Below, piece after piece: positions 17,673 to 28,313 of a stretch of DNA of 64,000 nucleotides (the stretch's first letter is position 1; every line of letters begins with the position of its first letter). The notes beneath the pieces are model-generated. The model worked only from the letters and a program-made list of their open reading frames with translations, was not told the origin of the DNA and did not search any database. Made by a program: the position numbers and the translations under genes. The stretch is from DATFVA01 sp963800255 (GTDB lineage: Bacteria > Bacteroidota > Ignavibacteria > Ignavibacteriales > Ignavibacteriaceae): assembly GCA_963800255.1 (NCBI GenBank), contig CAWDAK010000008.1:186001-250000 (forward strand). Direction: 5' to 3'.

Positions 17673-19619
17673 TTATTCTCCTTGATTGATTCTATGGATA
17701 CCAAAACAATTTCTAAACCAAGATCTTTGCGGATCTGGTGGTGCAACCCAATCGTAAATTGCGTTATAGAGTGCTATATAGATTGGTTTAGCAGCCAAAT
17801 CAGCTTGTATTTCTGAATTTGGTACCCCAGAATCCTTATCAGTTCCCAACCATTTTTTAAGGTCATTATAATCATTAAATAGAAATATTAATAATTGTTT
17901 AAAATTATCTTTTCTCATATTTATAGCATTCTCAGGACAAGAATATTCTGAATGTAATAGAGTAAAGTTTTGTTTAATATCAGGAAAATGTTCATTATCC
18001 ATTTTATCTTTAATTAATATCTTCATTTGTGAAACATGTTTATCTTCATGTGCTTGAACTGCATTGCTTGAGAAAACGGGAACAGTTGGATTTATTCCTT
18101 TTGATCGCTGTATATATGCTCCATCTATTTGCCATTGGATTCCTTTTAAAATATTACTTAATGTGCCACAGTCAAAAATATACGTATCTAATAGATTTTC
18201 ATCTGAACCATCTCCAAAATCCACCCAATTCCGTGCTTTAGGTTCAGTAAGGCATAATGTATTCATTATAGGTATTCTAATATTTAAAAGATTAAATCTC
18301 CATTTTTCATTACTGGGATCTGATTTATCAAGGCAAGTTTCAGCCACCATGTCATCCAATGCTTTATAGCTGCTTCCTATTGAAACCATGAAATAAACTT
18401 TACCAAATTCTAATTCATTTGGATTATTTGGCGGCTTATAATTGCAGCCATCTCCAATGTTAGTACTTTTTTGTATTCCGTTTTCATCAAGCCAATTCCA
18501 ATTATCATTAGAATGAACCTCCTCAAAAGATGATTCATTTAATTTTTGAGGATCAAGAGAAGTGCATTCAACAATTTCCTCATTACACCCACCCGCCTCA
18601 ACCACCACTTCTCCATAACCTTTCTTTGCAGAAACCAAATCACCACCAAAACAAGTTCCTCCAACGATAATTATATCAGGCAATATTTCATCTTCATTTT
18701 TTATACTTTCATTTTGTGTTTTGAGCGATTTATTCTCAATTTTATTTTTTATCTCATTGTTTTTAGGATGTGTTGTGAGTTGTTCTACTAAACCCACGCC
18801 TATTCTTACAGTTTCTTCATCGTTCTCAATGCTGTCTGCAGCAGCAAATAATATTGGCTGCGGTATCCCACTGAAATAAGCTGAGGTATCTGTACCATTT
18901 ACTAATGCTCCTGCTGCACATCCTTCCATCATTCCTACTTCGAATAATTGGTCAGGAGGGAAATCTTGTACACTTCCGTCATACATTTGTTTCTTAACCG
19001 TAATCAATGCCGTTTCGCCAACTGAAATTGTGGCTGGATCTATATTAACTAATAAATCATAGGTTTGCACGGTAACTTCAATTATAAGTTCATTACAATC
19101 CCAGTCATCTCCGGCTGCTTCAAAACCTATTTGATAAATATTATCTTCTATTTGTGTAATAATAGCACCAGCTTCATATCCCTGGTATATTGTTCCCCAG
19201 CTATTATAATACCAGTAAATTCCAAATTCAATATTTGTTCCCGGAGGATAACCCTGAGATTCCCAGGTAAAACCAATGTTCCTATTACCGTATTCAACCA
19301 ATGTTTGGTGTTCGGGTTGTCTTAATAATAAATCAATTCTTGAACTGCCGGCAGCTTCGCTAAATATAATTCTTGCGGTTACCTTCCCTCCTTCGGGTAA
19401 ATTTATTGTTGACACGGGATTATCAGATTGGAATTCCTGTTTCTGTGTAATTGACTTCTCCCCGCCCCTTAAATAAATAGAATCAGGAAAGACTACCAAA
19501 GGATTTTGACGACCAGGTGAAATATTAGGGTTTATTTCCACCCTGTCCTCAATAATTGTTTGTGCGAATGCGAACGAAGAAACTACAAGAGTAAGTAAAA
19601 TTATGGTGATTTTGTTCAT
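17673..19619 (-). CDS. X2: type II exported protein with HExxH C-terminal domain
   Basis: This 648-residue protein has a signal peptide (MNKITIILLTLVVSSFAFAQ) and then TIIEDRVEI, which is shared with type I. The type II N-terminal region (about 30-310) starts with NPLVVFPDSIYLRGGEKS and contains Ig-like beta segments (ATISVGETALITVKKQMYDG, FPPDQLFEVGMMEG). A junction motif GYGEVVVEAGG then CNEEIVEC (about 335-355) leads into the variable domain: CLDKSDPSNEKWRFNL, RIPIMNTLC, HEDKH at 524-528, YSCPENAIN, and SEIQADLAAKPIY as a probable third-ligand segment. That pattern (HExxH, then E-x-x-A-D about 70-100 residues later) suggests a gluzincin-like zinc site. The substrate is unknown. It is the first gene of an X2-Y2 unit behind a recognisable promoter. 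Confidence 0.85.
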   Translation of the reverse strand: MNKITIILLTLVVSSFAFAQTIIEDRVEINPNISPGRQNPLVVFPDSIYLRGGEKSITQKQEFQSDNPVSTINLPEGGKVTARIIFSEAAGSSRIDLLLRQPEHQTLVEYGNRNIGFTWESQGYPPGTNIEFGIYWYYNSWGTIYQGYEAGAIITQIEDNIYQIGFEAAGDDWDCNELIIEVTVQTYDLLVNIDPATISVGETALITVKKQMYDGSVQDFPPDQLFEVGMMEGCAAGALVNGTDTSAYFSGIPQPILFAAADSIENDEETVRIGVGLVEQLTTHPKNNEIKNKIENKSLKTQNESIKNEDEILPDIIIVGGTCFGGDLVSAKKGYGEVVVEAGGCNEEIVECTSLDPQKLNESSFEEVHSNDNWNWLDENGIQKSTNIGDGCNYKPPNNPNELEFGKVYFMVSIGSSYKALDDMVAETCLDKSDPSNEKWRFNLLNIRIPIMNTLCLTEPKARNWVDFGDGSDENLLDTYIFDCGTLSNILKGIQWQIDGAYIQRSKGINPTVPVFSSNAVQAHEDKHVSQMKILIKDKMDNEHFPDIKQNFTLLHSEYSCPENAINMRKDNFKQLLIFLFNDYNDLKKWLGTDKDSGVPNSEIQADLAAKPIYIALYNAIYDWVAPPDPQRSWFRNCFGIHRINQGE

Positions 19620-19660
19620 AAAGGCTCCCCAAAGCTAGATTGTCCCTATTATTTGAATGA

Positions 19661-19689
19661 ATAATATAGAAAGAAAAATTAAGAGTCAA
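19661..19689 (-). promoter_or_regulatory. promoter of X2-Y2
   Basis: Read on the minus strand, TTGACT (19689-19684), a 17-bp spacer and TATTAT (19666-19661) lie about 42 bp upstream of the X2 ATG. The ribosome-binding site is GGGGAG in GGGGAGCCTTTATG, which is also shared exactly with type I X genes. The same promoter precedes X6. Confidence 0.6.
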
Positions 19690-19868
19690 GAATAATATTG
19701 CTTGCTCGATTAATTCTTAGTAGGCACAATGAATTTATTAATGTGTATCAACTAAGTGTAGATACTAATTACAACCGCACTTTTTATTAAAAGTAACTTT
19801 GAAAGGGAAATAACTTTTTTAATATAAATCGGAAATCCGACGTGATATTTTTTCGAGTTCTCTTTTCG

Positions 19869-19880
19869 CTCGCGGAGCCA
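19869..19880 (+). repeat. duplicated 3' end of tRNA-Asn
   Basis: CTCGCGGAGCCA repeats the last 12 bases of tRNA-Asn, including the encoded CCA. A degraded T-arm-like stretch (TCGAGTTCTC...) lies just before it. From here through Z2 the sequence is a direct repeat of 9501-10299 and beyond. No complete tRNA can be folded at this site. Confidence 0.8.
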
Positions 19881-19882
19881 AT

Positions 19883-19912
19883 AAAGCCCTTATTACATAA
19901 GGGCTTTTTTAT
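19883..19912 (+). terminator. copy of the tRNA-Asn terminator
   Basis: The stem AAAGCCCTTA/TAAGGGCTTT is followed by TTTATT. It is the duplicate of the terminator at 9515, carried along with the tRNA 3' end. Confidence 0.75.
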
Positions 19913-19937
19913 TACTAAGAATCTGGTGGGAGATAAA

Positions 19938-20018
19938 ATGGGTTGCCGGTTATACATTCTCAAATCCAAATCAGCTGATAAATATTATATAGGTATTTCT
20001 CAAAATCCTGAAAGATGA
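19938..20018 (+). pseudogene. GIY-YIG nuclease N-terminal remnant, copy 2
   Basis: A 26-codon frame (ATG start) reads RLYILKSKSADKYYIGISQ then NPER and stops at TGA, exactly where copy 1 (9569) stops. This copy is closer to the family consensus (LYILKSKSADKYYIG). The remaining domain is absent. Being truncated at the same codon shows that the truncation preceded the duplication. Confidence 0.55.
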
Positions 20019-20047
20019 ATCTGCTATTACAATACTTAGCTTGACAT

Positions 20048-20668
20048 TTACTTCAGAAGCAGCAATTTTTTTGTACTTACATACTTCTCTGCTGTTAACC
20101 TGTATATGTACATTCCGCTCGCGTACCTGTTTGCATTAAACTTTATTTCCTTATATCCTGCATCCTGTTTCTCATTTACCAGGGTTACAACTTCATTTCC
20201 CAATACATCGTAGATTTTTAGCGATACATTTGATGTTGAAGGAAGCTGGTATTGTATTGTAGTTGCAGGATTAAAGGGATTCGGGAAGTTTTGCTCAAGC
20301 CTGAACTCACTTGGTGCAAGAAAATTAAACACAAAGGTTTTCATCATCATAATGCCGTTTACATCTCCTATGGAAAACTCGATTGAGTCTTTTGTGTTTA
20401 CAGGTGCGTTCCGTTTTACTTCAAATCTGAAAGTTGCTTCTTTTTCTTGAGTGGCTTCAATAATCGAAATTGTATCGGTTTCATTCTCAAAATTAAGGGC
20501 GGGGCTTTTTCTTAAAAGATTAACAATCACATTATCGGCGTTGTTTTTATCCGAAATATTAGCTACTGTAAGTTTTATCTGGTTGCCTTTTGTTCCCGGC
20601 TGTAAATCATAAACTGTTTGTGCACCTGCAACAGCAATCAACAATAAAACAAATATCATTGTTTTCAT
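20048..20668 (-). CDS. Z2: small T9SS type A sorting-domain protein of the array
   Basis: This 206-residue paralogue of Z1 has an essentially identical signal peptide and middle domain but a different start to the T9SS tail (LPSTSNVSLKIYDVLGNEVV, NEKQDAGYKEIKF); it ends KKLLLLK. It is the third gene after X3 and Y3. The 132-bp Y-to-Z leader is the same as in the other modules, with AAAGAGG before the ATG. Expected location: cell surface via T9SS. The patchwork of identical and substituted stretches among the four Z copies suggests gene conversion. Confidence 0.85.
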   Translation of the reverse strand: MKTMIFVLLLIAVAGAQTVYDLQPGTKGNQIKLTVANISDKNNADNVIVNLLRKSPALNFENETDTISIIEATQEKEATFRFEVKRNAPVNTKDSIEFSIGDVNGIMMMKTFVFNFLAPSEFRLEQNFPNPFNPATTIQYQLPSTSNVSLKIYDVLGNEVVTLVNEKQDAGYKEIKFNANRYASGMYIYRLTAEKYVSTKKLLLLK

Positions 20669-20800
20669 TTTAAACCTCTTTTTTTGTGTTGTCCCAAAGA
20701 GACTTTAATTTCATTTACTTTCTTTCCTGCTATAAATATGTAGCTCCTCCAAAGGAATTCTTCGGACTACAGAGCTTTTTTCTTGCCGACTTAAGACAGC

Positions 20801-22982
20801 CTACTGCAGACTTAAAATAATATGTACAATATTGTTTACTGAAAGGTCCTGCTGAACATCCTGGTGAACTGTGCCAAGAGCAGCACGGAATGACAGGTTT
20901 GCAGGAAGAAGTTCTTTGGTAATTTCACCGTTCGAATTTGTTAATCCGATTTCTCTCCACGCACCTGAGTAATATCTTACATCTGCGTTATTTACCGGCT
21001 GGTTTTGTTGGTTTTTTACCTGTACTGTGCAGAGAACAGTTGAATATGTCACTATTGGATTAGTATTTAAAATCCTGCTGCTTATCTGTAGAAACATATT
21101 CATAGGTCATTCTGAAGCTGTAATTATTCGGCAGGAGTTCTTTATGAGAAACTCCATTTATTGTTGTCCCAAAGTCTCTCCACGCTCCCGCATAATATAG
21201 AACCGTTCCCTGGTCTATTAAGCTGCCTGTACTATTTTGTAATTGAACTTCCGCATTCACTGTCTGGAATATTACAGTCGCATTTAAACTTATATCCTGC
21301 TGTTTATCGTTGCTGCCATACTCATACGTCATTCTGAAGCTATAGTTAACTGGTAAAAGTTCTTTTGATGCAACACCATTAACAGTTGAACCGAAGTCTC
21401 TCCAGGCTCCTGCATAATACTGAACTGTTCCTTCATCAATTAATTGCCCTGAGCTGTTTTCTAATTCCACCTGTGTATTTTTAGTATGAAATGTATAAGT
21501 ATTGTTTTGTGCAGGAACATTATTTACAGTTTGATTTGCGTATTCATAAAACACTCTGACACTTACATTTGGTTTTGTGGAAATAACTGTAAAAGTTCCA
21601 TCACCATTATCCATAGCATCTTTCCAGCTTGTGTCATAATATTTAACATTACTGGCAGGTATCTGTGCTCCCTGGCTGTTTTTCAGGTTTACGAGAAGGT
21701 TTGGGTTTTGTTGTGTTTCTGGTAATCTGTCTAAAATATATTGAGCATTCCAATGGAGAAACTTCCAGCCTTCCACAGTTACAAAGCGTGGATCTGGATT
21801 TAGTGAATCTGCATAAACTAAATCAACAGTGTCCTGAAATGATTTGATTTCCGATCTGCAAGCAAGGGAATCTCCGGTTTGTAAGTCGGTTTTGGCGGTA
21901 ATCAATACAGACTTTAATTCATTTCTGAAAGATAAATCACCAAACCAGCTATAAGCAGTAACACTATCAATATAATTATTTAAGCTGTTTAATAACCCAA
22001 TGGTTGGTTGAGTTGAATCCGGAATTATAGGCACAAAGGTACTTAAGAAGAATTTTTTAACCTGGTAAGTTGAAGAAGTTGTGTCTGAAATGGCAAGTTC
22101 ATTAAGGAAGTTTACAAATTTTGGCTCTAAATATCTCTTTGAGATACTCTCCCAATGCAAAACTTTATAGGGAGTCGGCAGATATTCAACCCTGAATGTA
22201 TCATTTGGTTCATTCTGTAAGGCAAACATACTTCTTTCCGGTTGACCATCTTTATCATAAATACTTAAATCTCTAAAATAATTATATCGTTCTTTCCCAG
22301 TCTTGTTTCTAAAATATTCATCAAGGATTTCCACTTCGGCACCAGGTATAAAACCTAAATAGCCTGCTTTGCTGATAACGCCATTATAATCACTTTCGCT
22401 ATAGACTTCATTTATTAAGATAGTTTTTATCCCATCCCTGTAATTCTCATTTCGACTATAAAGCGAAAACAAAAATAAAATATAAGGATCTTTATTACCG
22501 CCATAATATTCACTCTTAAGAAAATCATAATAATCATAGACACCCGCTTCAGCAAGATGACTTATAGCATATAATCTGTAGGAGTTTTTTCCATCATTTG
22601 CAATCTCTCTCATCTTATCAATTGCTGCAGTTGAACCTAAAAGACCTAATATATAAGCATCTGTATAAAATTTATTCCATTCCGAACTGATCATAAATTT
22701 TGGTATACTCGAATCTATTTCGGTATTTAAATTATTTATAAGAAATTGTGCTTCAGTATCTTTATAGAAATAATATAGTCTTGATACCGCCCCACTATAC
22801 AATTCTGATGATTGCATCCAATTGTCATTAACAACTATACTCTTTAAGCTATCTTCAGTTAAATTCCCAACCTCATAATTGTATCGAGCATTATAGCCAT
22901 AATCATATAACCACAGACTTTGTGAGACTGAGTTAGTGATGCAAAATATATATATCAAAATTATTTTAACTATGTATTTCAT
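20801..22982 (-). CDS. Y3: exported HEAT-like/beta-repeat protein, frameshifted in the last repeats
   Basis: This Y paralogue is split into frames 22982-21060 (640 residues) and 21103-20801. The break is one extra A in a homopolymer: the plus strand reads TATTTAAAATCC where the other copies read TATTTAAATCC (about 21068). The signal peptide is MKYIVKIILIYIFCITNSVSQ. The HEAT-like half (FLINNLNTEID, YILGLLGSTAAIDKM, LAEAGVYDYYDF) closely resembles Y4. Without the shift it would be about 725 residues and end HIILSLQ. The truncated form loses only most of the fourth sandwich repeat, so partial function is possible. It starts 27 bp after the X3 stop. Confidence 0.75.
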
Positions 22983-23009
22983 TTCTTCTCCTGTTTTTCG
23001 ATGTTTATT

Positions 23010-25461
23010 TTAAGGTGTGCAGGTTTGACCTTCGCAATCCAGATAGCCTGCAACAATTAAATTACACCACCAACTTTGTTGTTTTGCCCAATTTTTGATG
23101 TTCTCTTTTATTTCATCATATTCTGTTCTTGTTAATTCATCTGCTTCAAGTTCTGATTTTGGAACAAAACATCCATTCTTAACATCATAACCTCCGCGAC
23201 GTTCAAGATCATTTGCATATTTAAGTTCATCATTTAATATTTTATAAATTTGTTCAACATATTTTATTTTATTATTTCCAAATCCAAACTCCGCATTCAA
23301 TGCATCTACAGGACATTTATATGCCCCGGCCGAAGTTTTTTCCAAATAATACGCTGATAACAGTTGCAAACCATCTTGTCCATTCATCTCTTTAGAAATG
23401 GAAGCCAAGGGAAATGCTTTTGTTCCGCCTGCTTTTAACTGCTGAAGGTGAATACTTTCGTGTATTTTAATTCCTGCAGAAAAATAGAATTTGTGTGGCG
23501 GCGTCTGTCCGCATTGCCAATAAGGACCAGTCCACCACCAATCTAAAGTTGCCATAACATTAGAATAGTCCGTACAACTTTTAATATTATCAGTTAAGAT
23601 AGTTAAATTGGTGCCGTCACCTAAATCAATAAATCCGTTAGCTTTAGGGCGTGCGGGACAATGATCCATAAATATTGGTACTCTAATATTTGTAACATTG
23701 AATCTCCAATAATGATGGTCCGGGTCATTTTTATCAAGGCAAACTGCTATTTTCATATCATCCAGCCTTTTATATATTAGTGCCGAAGCAAAATCGCCAA
23801 TGCTTTCCATTATATAAGTTTTTCCATATTCATTGGGTTTGATATCATAGTCACAAGCAGTACCCGTATTAGTTACTTGAGAATTTCCTTGATCATCTAT
23901 CCATTGCCAGGTTTGATTTTCGCCTAACACACTAACGGTTCCAATCTCTTCAAATAATGGTGGGCTCCAATTATTACATTCAACAATTTCCTCATTACAC
24001 TCATCCCCCACCACCACCACTTCACCATAACCAATAAGGGTTGTCGGTTCAGGGATAATAATAAAGTTTGGCTCAACCGAATCTCTTCTAATCTTCCCAC
24101 TTTTTTCGGAAATATTATTTAACCCTTTGTAATTGTTTTTTCTTTTAACCGGATTTGCAACCGGCGGTAAGCCTCCCTCAACAGTTGTTACCTTTATTTT
24201 AATCTTTGCTGATTCAACTCCTATACTATCCTTTGCAATTATTTTGAAACCCTGCGGTATTTGGGTAAAAGCAGATAGTGTATCACCACTAAGGCTGTCA
24301 AGCACAACTCCGTATTCTGCTCCTTCTATAATTTCCACATCAAAGAGTTGATCTGGATAAAATTCTTCATAACCGTAGGGTAATATTTTCTTAACAATTA
24401 CTTTTGTCGTATCTCCGGGTGAGATCGTAGGATTAGAAAATTCAACTAACAACTGGTCCGGCGGGTTCTCGTTATGCCTAACCGGGAAACTGAATTCAAC
24501 TGTGTTTATTTCAGGATCAGAAGGAATACATTGTATTGTAACTATTCCAGGCTGGTTTTCATCGGGTTGTGTACCGTCTGCAATATATTTATATCTTTGT
24601 CCGAAAATAAATCCAGCACCGTTTTCAGTATAAATATCAGTAAAGTCTAATCCTCCTGTTTGTGTTTCGGTATCATATAATTGTCCGTATTCCTGTCCAT
24701 TTGTTATTTCCAGGTTAAAGCTGATATCAGAAGGAAATTCGCCTCCGCATCTGTAACAACCCGGATTACCCTGGTAATAAGTTGCCGGTAATTGTGCATA
24801 TATATCTATCGGACGGCTGTAAAGATGAGGTAATGTGTCGGTGTCGGTTAAATTATTTAAGTTGAGAATAGGAGTTTCTACAATTGAATGGAAAAATATA
24901 TCGTCACCACCCTGATATGATCTTTTCATTATTATCTCAGTTCCCGGAGGAATATCTCTTGCAAAATGTAAAGTATAAAATGATGGGAACTGCTTCTGCT
25001 CGTTTCTGCAATTTTCATTTCCTGCCCATTCGCCTGTGCCGATTAAATCCTCTCCTAAAATATTAGTCAGTACACTGCCAATAATTTGAGGTTCAATAAA
25101 AACTCCGGTTTCCGGATCTGTATAGCCTGCTTTCTGAATCCAGCAATATTCTTCTCCCTCAGTTATTTCAATATCATAGTAAACATCAGGCAAAAGAGCA
25201 TAATTACTAAAATAATTTGCCTGGTAATTGAATAACTGCTGGTAAGGATCAATAAATAATATACTGCCATTCCATATAACCTGGTATGGATTGTAGAAGT
25301 CGGTCGAAACGTACCAGGGTCCACAGGGTGTATATTCTGCAACTGGATAGTTAGCAACTATTTTCTGAGGATCAATTTCCACTCTGTCCTCAATTATTGT
25401 TTGCGCAAATGATAAAGAAGAAACTAAAAGTGTAAAGAGAATTAATAGTGGTTCTATTCAT
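23010..25461 (-). CDS. X3: type I exported protein with HExxH domain; signal peptide frameshifted
   Basis: The type I region runs from VEIDPQKIVANYPVAEY to KIKIKVTTVEGGLPP and is nearly identical to X4 and X5. It is followed by the VGYG/IGYGEVVVV junction (CNEEIVEC) and a variable domain with HESIH encoded at 23448-23462, YKCPVDALNA and SELEADELTRTEY. The native ATG is at 25461 behind the usual promoter and GGGGAG site, but one extra T (plus strand AGAATTAATAG against AGAATAATAG in X4, about 25442) shifts the signal peptide out of frame. The open frame then begins only at a GTG (25382) inside VEIDP, without a signal peptide. Either a sequence error or a real loss of export would explain this. 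The nearest relative of the variable domain is X4. Confidence 0.75.
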
Positions 25462-25505
25462 AAAGGCTCCCCGTAGTCTGAATTTGATCCCATTTATTTT
25501 GTTGA

Positions 25506-25534
25506 ATATTATGGAAGGAAAAGGTAATAATCAA
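25506..25534 (-). promoter_or_regulatory. promoter of X3-Y3-Z2
   Basis: On the minus strand, TTGATT (25534-25529), a 17-bp spacer and TAATAT (25511-25506) lie about 45 bp before the native ATG of X3. The identical arrangement precedes X4 and X5. Confidence 0.55.
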
Positions 25535-26110
25535 GTAAAATTTGTTAATAAGGTTAATTCTTAACAACGTTAACGCGTATTTATTCATTTTTAACAGGTT
25601 TGTAGAATTAAACTACACAACAGGCAATCAAATTGGTGCAGCAACTAACATCTTCTCTATTACTTTCCTCTTTCCTCTATCCCGATAAATGTAACTTCTA
25701 TTCATCCCTCCCTTAAATTATTCTCCCTTATTAAATATTCTTTGGCTGTTATTAGTATTTAATGAACTTAACTTCGGAGAAAGTTCATATGAGTTTTCTA
25801 ATTCCCATATGAACTCTCCTTCCGAACTTTTTCAGGTTGACTTAATTTATTTTTATTTCTTTTTGACTATTGCATATGATAGAAAGTGTTGCAAAGACCT
25901 AAGTTTGTCAGTCTGAGCTTGTCGAAGACTTATTTTATGAGACAAATTCACACTTCGATAATCTCAGTTTGACATTAATATTGGCTTACAACTCTCCCCA
26001 CTCTGAAGACTGAGTACTATCGATTTGTTCATTCCTAATACGATCATTTATTTTTAATTATTAATTGTCCATTGTTAATTTTTAACCTGCCTACACGGCA
26101 GGCAGGTTGC
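25535..26110. repeat. intergenic repeat block between Y4 and X3
   Basis: This is the full-length version of the block at 15026-15503. It has an X leader with the promoter at its left, TTAACAACGTTAACGCG (a short TTAAC/GTTAA palindrome, about 25560), the inverted-repeat hairpin near 25775-25825, the MITE-like arms 25907-25927 and 25953-25973, and the CCTGCC/GGCAGG hairpin beside the Y4 stop. No gene is seen. Confidence 0.75.
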
Positions 26111-28285
26111 CTATTGTATATTCAAAACAATTTGCACGATATTATTAACGGACAAATCCTGCAGAACATCCTGATGAACTGTGCCAAGAGCAGCACGGAA
26201 TGACAGGTTTGCAGGGAGTAACTCTTTGGTTATTTCACCATTCGAATTTGTTAATCCGATTTCTCTCCACGCTAATGAATAATATTTTACATCTGCATTA
26301 CTTACCGGCTGATTGTTCTGGTCTTTTACCTGTACTGTGCAGAGAACAGTTGAGAATGTCACTATTGGATTAGTATTTAAATCCTGCTGCTTATCTGTAG
26401 AAACATATTCATAGGTCATTCTGAAGCTGTAATTATTCGGCAGGAGTTCTTTATGAGAAACTCCATTTATTGTTGTCCCAAAGTCTCTCCACGCTCCCGC
26501 ATAATATAGAACCGTTCCCTGGTCTATTAAGCTGCCTGTACTATTTTGTAATTGTACAGCGGCATTCACTGTCTGGAATATTACAGTCGCATTTGAACTT
26601 ATATCCTGCTGTTTATCGTTGCTGCCATACTCATAAGTCATTCTGAAGCTATAGTTAACTGGTAGAAGTTCTTTTGATGCAACACCATTAACAGTTGAAC
26701 CGAAGTCTCTCCAGGCTCCTGCATAGTACTGAACAGTCCCTTCATCTATTAATCGCCCGGTACTGTTTTGCAGTTGCACTTGCGTATTTACTGTGTGGAA
26801 TGTATAAGTATTATTCTGTGCAGGGACATTATTAACCGTTTGATTTGCTCCCTCATAAAATATTCTTAAAGCTACATTTGGCTTTGTAATTATTACAGTA
26901 AATGTTCCGTCCCCGTTATCTACGGCATCTTTCCAGCTTGTATCATAATATTTTACAGAACTTGCAGGTATTTGGATTCCCTGGCTGTTTTGGAGATTTA
27001 CAAGGAGGTTAGGGTTATGTTGTGTTTCCGGTAATCTGTCCAAAATATACTGTGCATTCCAATGAAGAAACTTCCAGCCTTCAATTGTTACAAAGCGTGG
27101 ATCTGGATTTAGTGAATCTGCATAGACGTAATCAACTGTATCCTGGAATGATTTTATCTCGGATCTGCAGGCGAGTGAATCACCGTTTTGTAAATTTGTT
27201 TTGGCTGATTGCCCTAGTGATTGTAATTGATTTCCGAAAGTTAGATCTCCAAACCAATTATATTTAGTGACACTATCTATATAATTATTTAAGTTATCCA
27301 ATAGGTTATTGATCGAAGTCGCAGAATCAGGAATTGCAGGTTTATACTGGAGTAAAAATATTTTTTTCATCCAATACAGAGAAGAATTAGTATCTGCCAA
27401 CGAAAAAGTTTCCAAGAAATTTATAAATCGTGGTTCAAGGTACTTTTTCGATTCAGAATTATAATTTTGTATTTCGTAAACACTGGGCAGATATTTAACC
27501 TTGAACGTATCATTTGGTTCGTTCTGTAAAGCAAACATACTTCTTTCCGGTTGACCATCTAAATCATAAATTCCCAGTTCGAAGAAATATTCATAGCGTT
27601 CCTTACCTGTTTTATGTCTAAAAAATTCATTTAATATTTCCACTTGCGCTCCTGGAATAAAACTTAAAAATTGAGCTTCTGCTATTACTCCAAAATAATC
27701 TTTCGCTTTGTATACTTCATTTCGAAGTATATTTTTAATCTCATTCCTATAATTTTCATTCCGGCTATACAGCCCAAGCAGATACTTAATAGATGTACTT
27801 TGATTTCCATTATAATATTCATTTTTGATAAAATTATAATAATCATATAAGCCTGCTTCGGCAAGATTTCCTATAGCATCTAATTTAATAGATTCGCTCG
27901 CAATATTGGCTATGGTTTCCATATCCCCGATTGCAATTGGTGAACCTAATAATCCTAGAATATACGCATCGGTATATGCTTTATCCAACTGGGGAACTTT
28001 GAAATATACTGGTAATGTGGTGTCTACTTCTGTGTTTAAGTTATTCAGTAGAAACTGACTCTCCGTGTTCCTATGAAAATAATAAAGTTGTTTAACAGCA
28101 GCTTCATATAAACCTGCAGGTTGAATAATATTATCATTGATGATAATGTTTTTTAAACTATCTATACTTATGTTTTCAACCTCGTAAAGTTCATAATAAT
28201 CCCCGCTGTCACGCCATAAGCTCTGGGCATTTACCATTAAGGTAATAAAGATGACGATTATAGCTGTTTTATTTATCTGATTCAT
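26111..28285 (-). CDS. Y4: exported HEAT-like protein with four C-terminal beta-sandwich repeats
   Basis: I place the start at ATG 28285 (MNQINKTAIIVIFITLMVNAQ, 724 residues). It has AAGGA eight bases upstream and gives a clean signal peptide; the longer frame from 28333 overlaps X4. The HEAT-like half (ESQFLLNNLNTEVD, YILGLLGSPIAIGDM, LAEAGLYDYYNF, NEPNDTFKVKYLP) closely matches Y3. The linker and four sandwich repeats match the other copies, and it ends VQIVLNIQ. It is intact and lies 28 bp after the X4 stop. No Z gene follows. The close Y3/Y4 match parallels the close X3/X4 match. Confidence 0.85.
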   Translation of the reverse strand: MNQINKTAIIVIFITLMVNAQSLWRDSGDYYELYEVENISIDSLKNIIINDNIIQPAGLYEAAVKQLYYFHRNTESQFLLNNLNTEVDTTLPVYFKVPQLDKAYTDAYILGLLGSPIAIGDMETIANIASESIKLDAIGNLAEAGLYDYYNFIKNEYYNGNQSTSIKYLLGLYSRNENYRNEIKNILRNEVYKAKDYFGVIAEAQFLSFIPGAQVEILNEFFRHKTGKERYEYFFELGIYDLDGQPERSMFALQNEPNDTFKVKYLPSVYEIQNYNSESKKYLEPRFINFLETFSLADTNSSLYWMKKIFLLQYKPAIPDSATSINNLLDNLNNYIDSVTKYNWFGDLTFGNQLQSLGQSAKTNLQNGDSLACRSEIKSFQDTVDYVYADSLNPDPRFVTIEGWKFLHWNAQYILDRLPETQHNPNLLVNLQNSQGIQIPASSVKYYDTSWKDAVDNGDGTFTVIITKPNVALRIFYEGANQTVNNVPAQNNTYTFHTVNTQVQLQNSTGRLIDEGTVQYYAGAWRDFGSTVNGVASKELLPVNYSFRMTYEYGSNDKQQDISSNATVIFQTVNAAVQLQNSTGSLIDQGTVLYYAGAWRDFGTTINGVSHKELLPNNYSFRMTYEYVSTDKQQDLNTNPIVTFSTVLCTVQVKDQNNQPVSNADVKYYSLAWREIGLTNSNGEITKELLPANLSFRAALGTVHQDVLQDLSVNNIVQIVLNIQ

Positions 28286-28313
28286 TTTATTTCCTTTTAT
28301 TAAACTTTTGATA

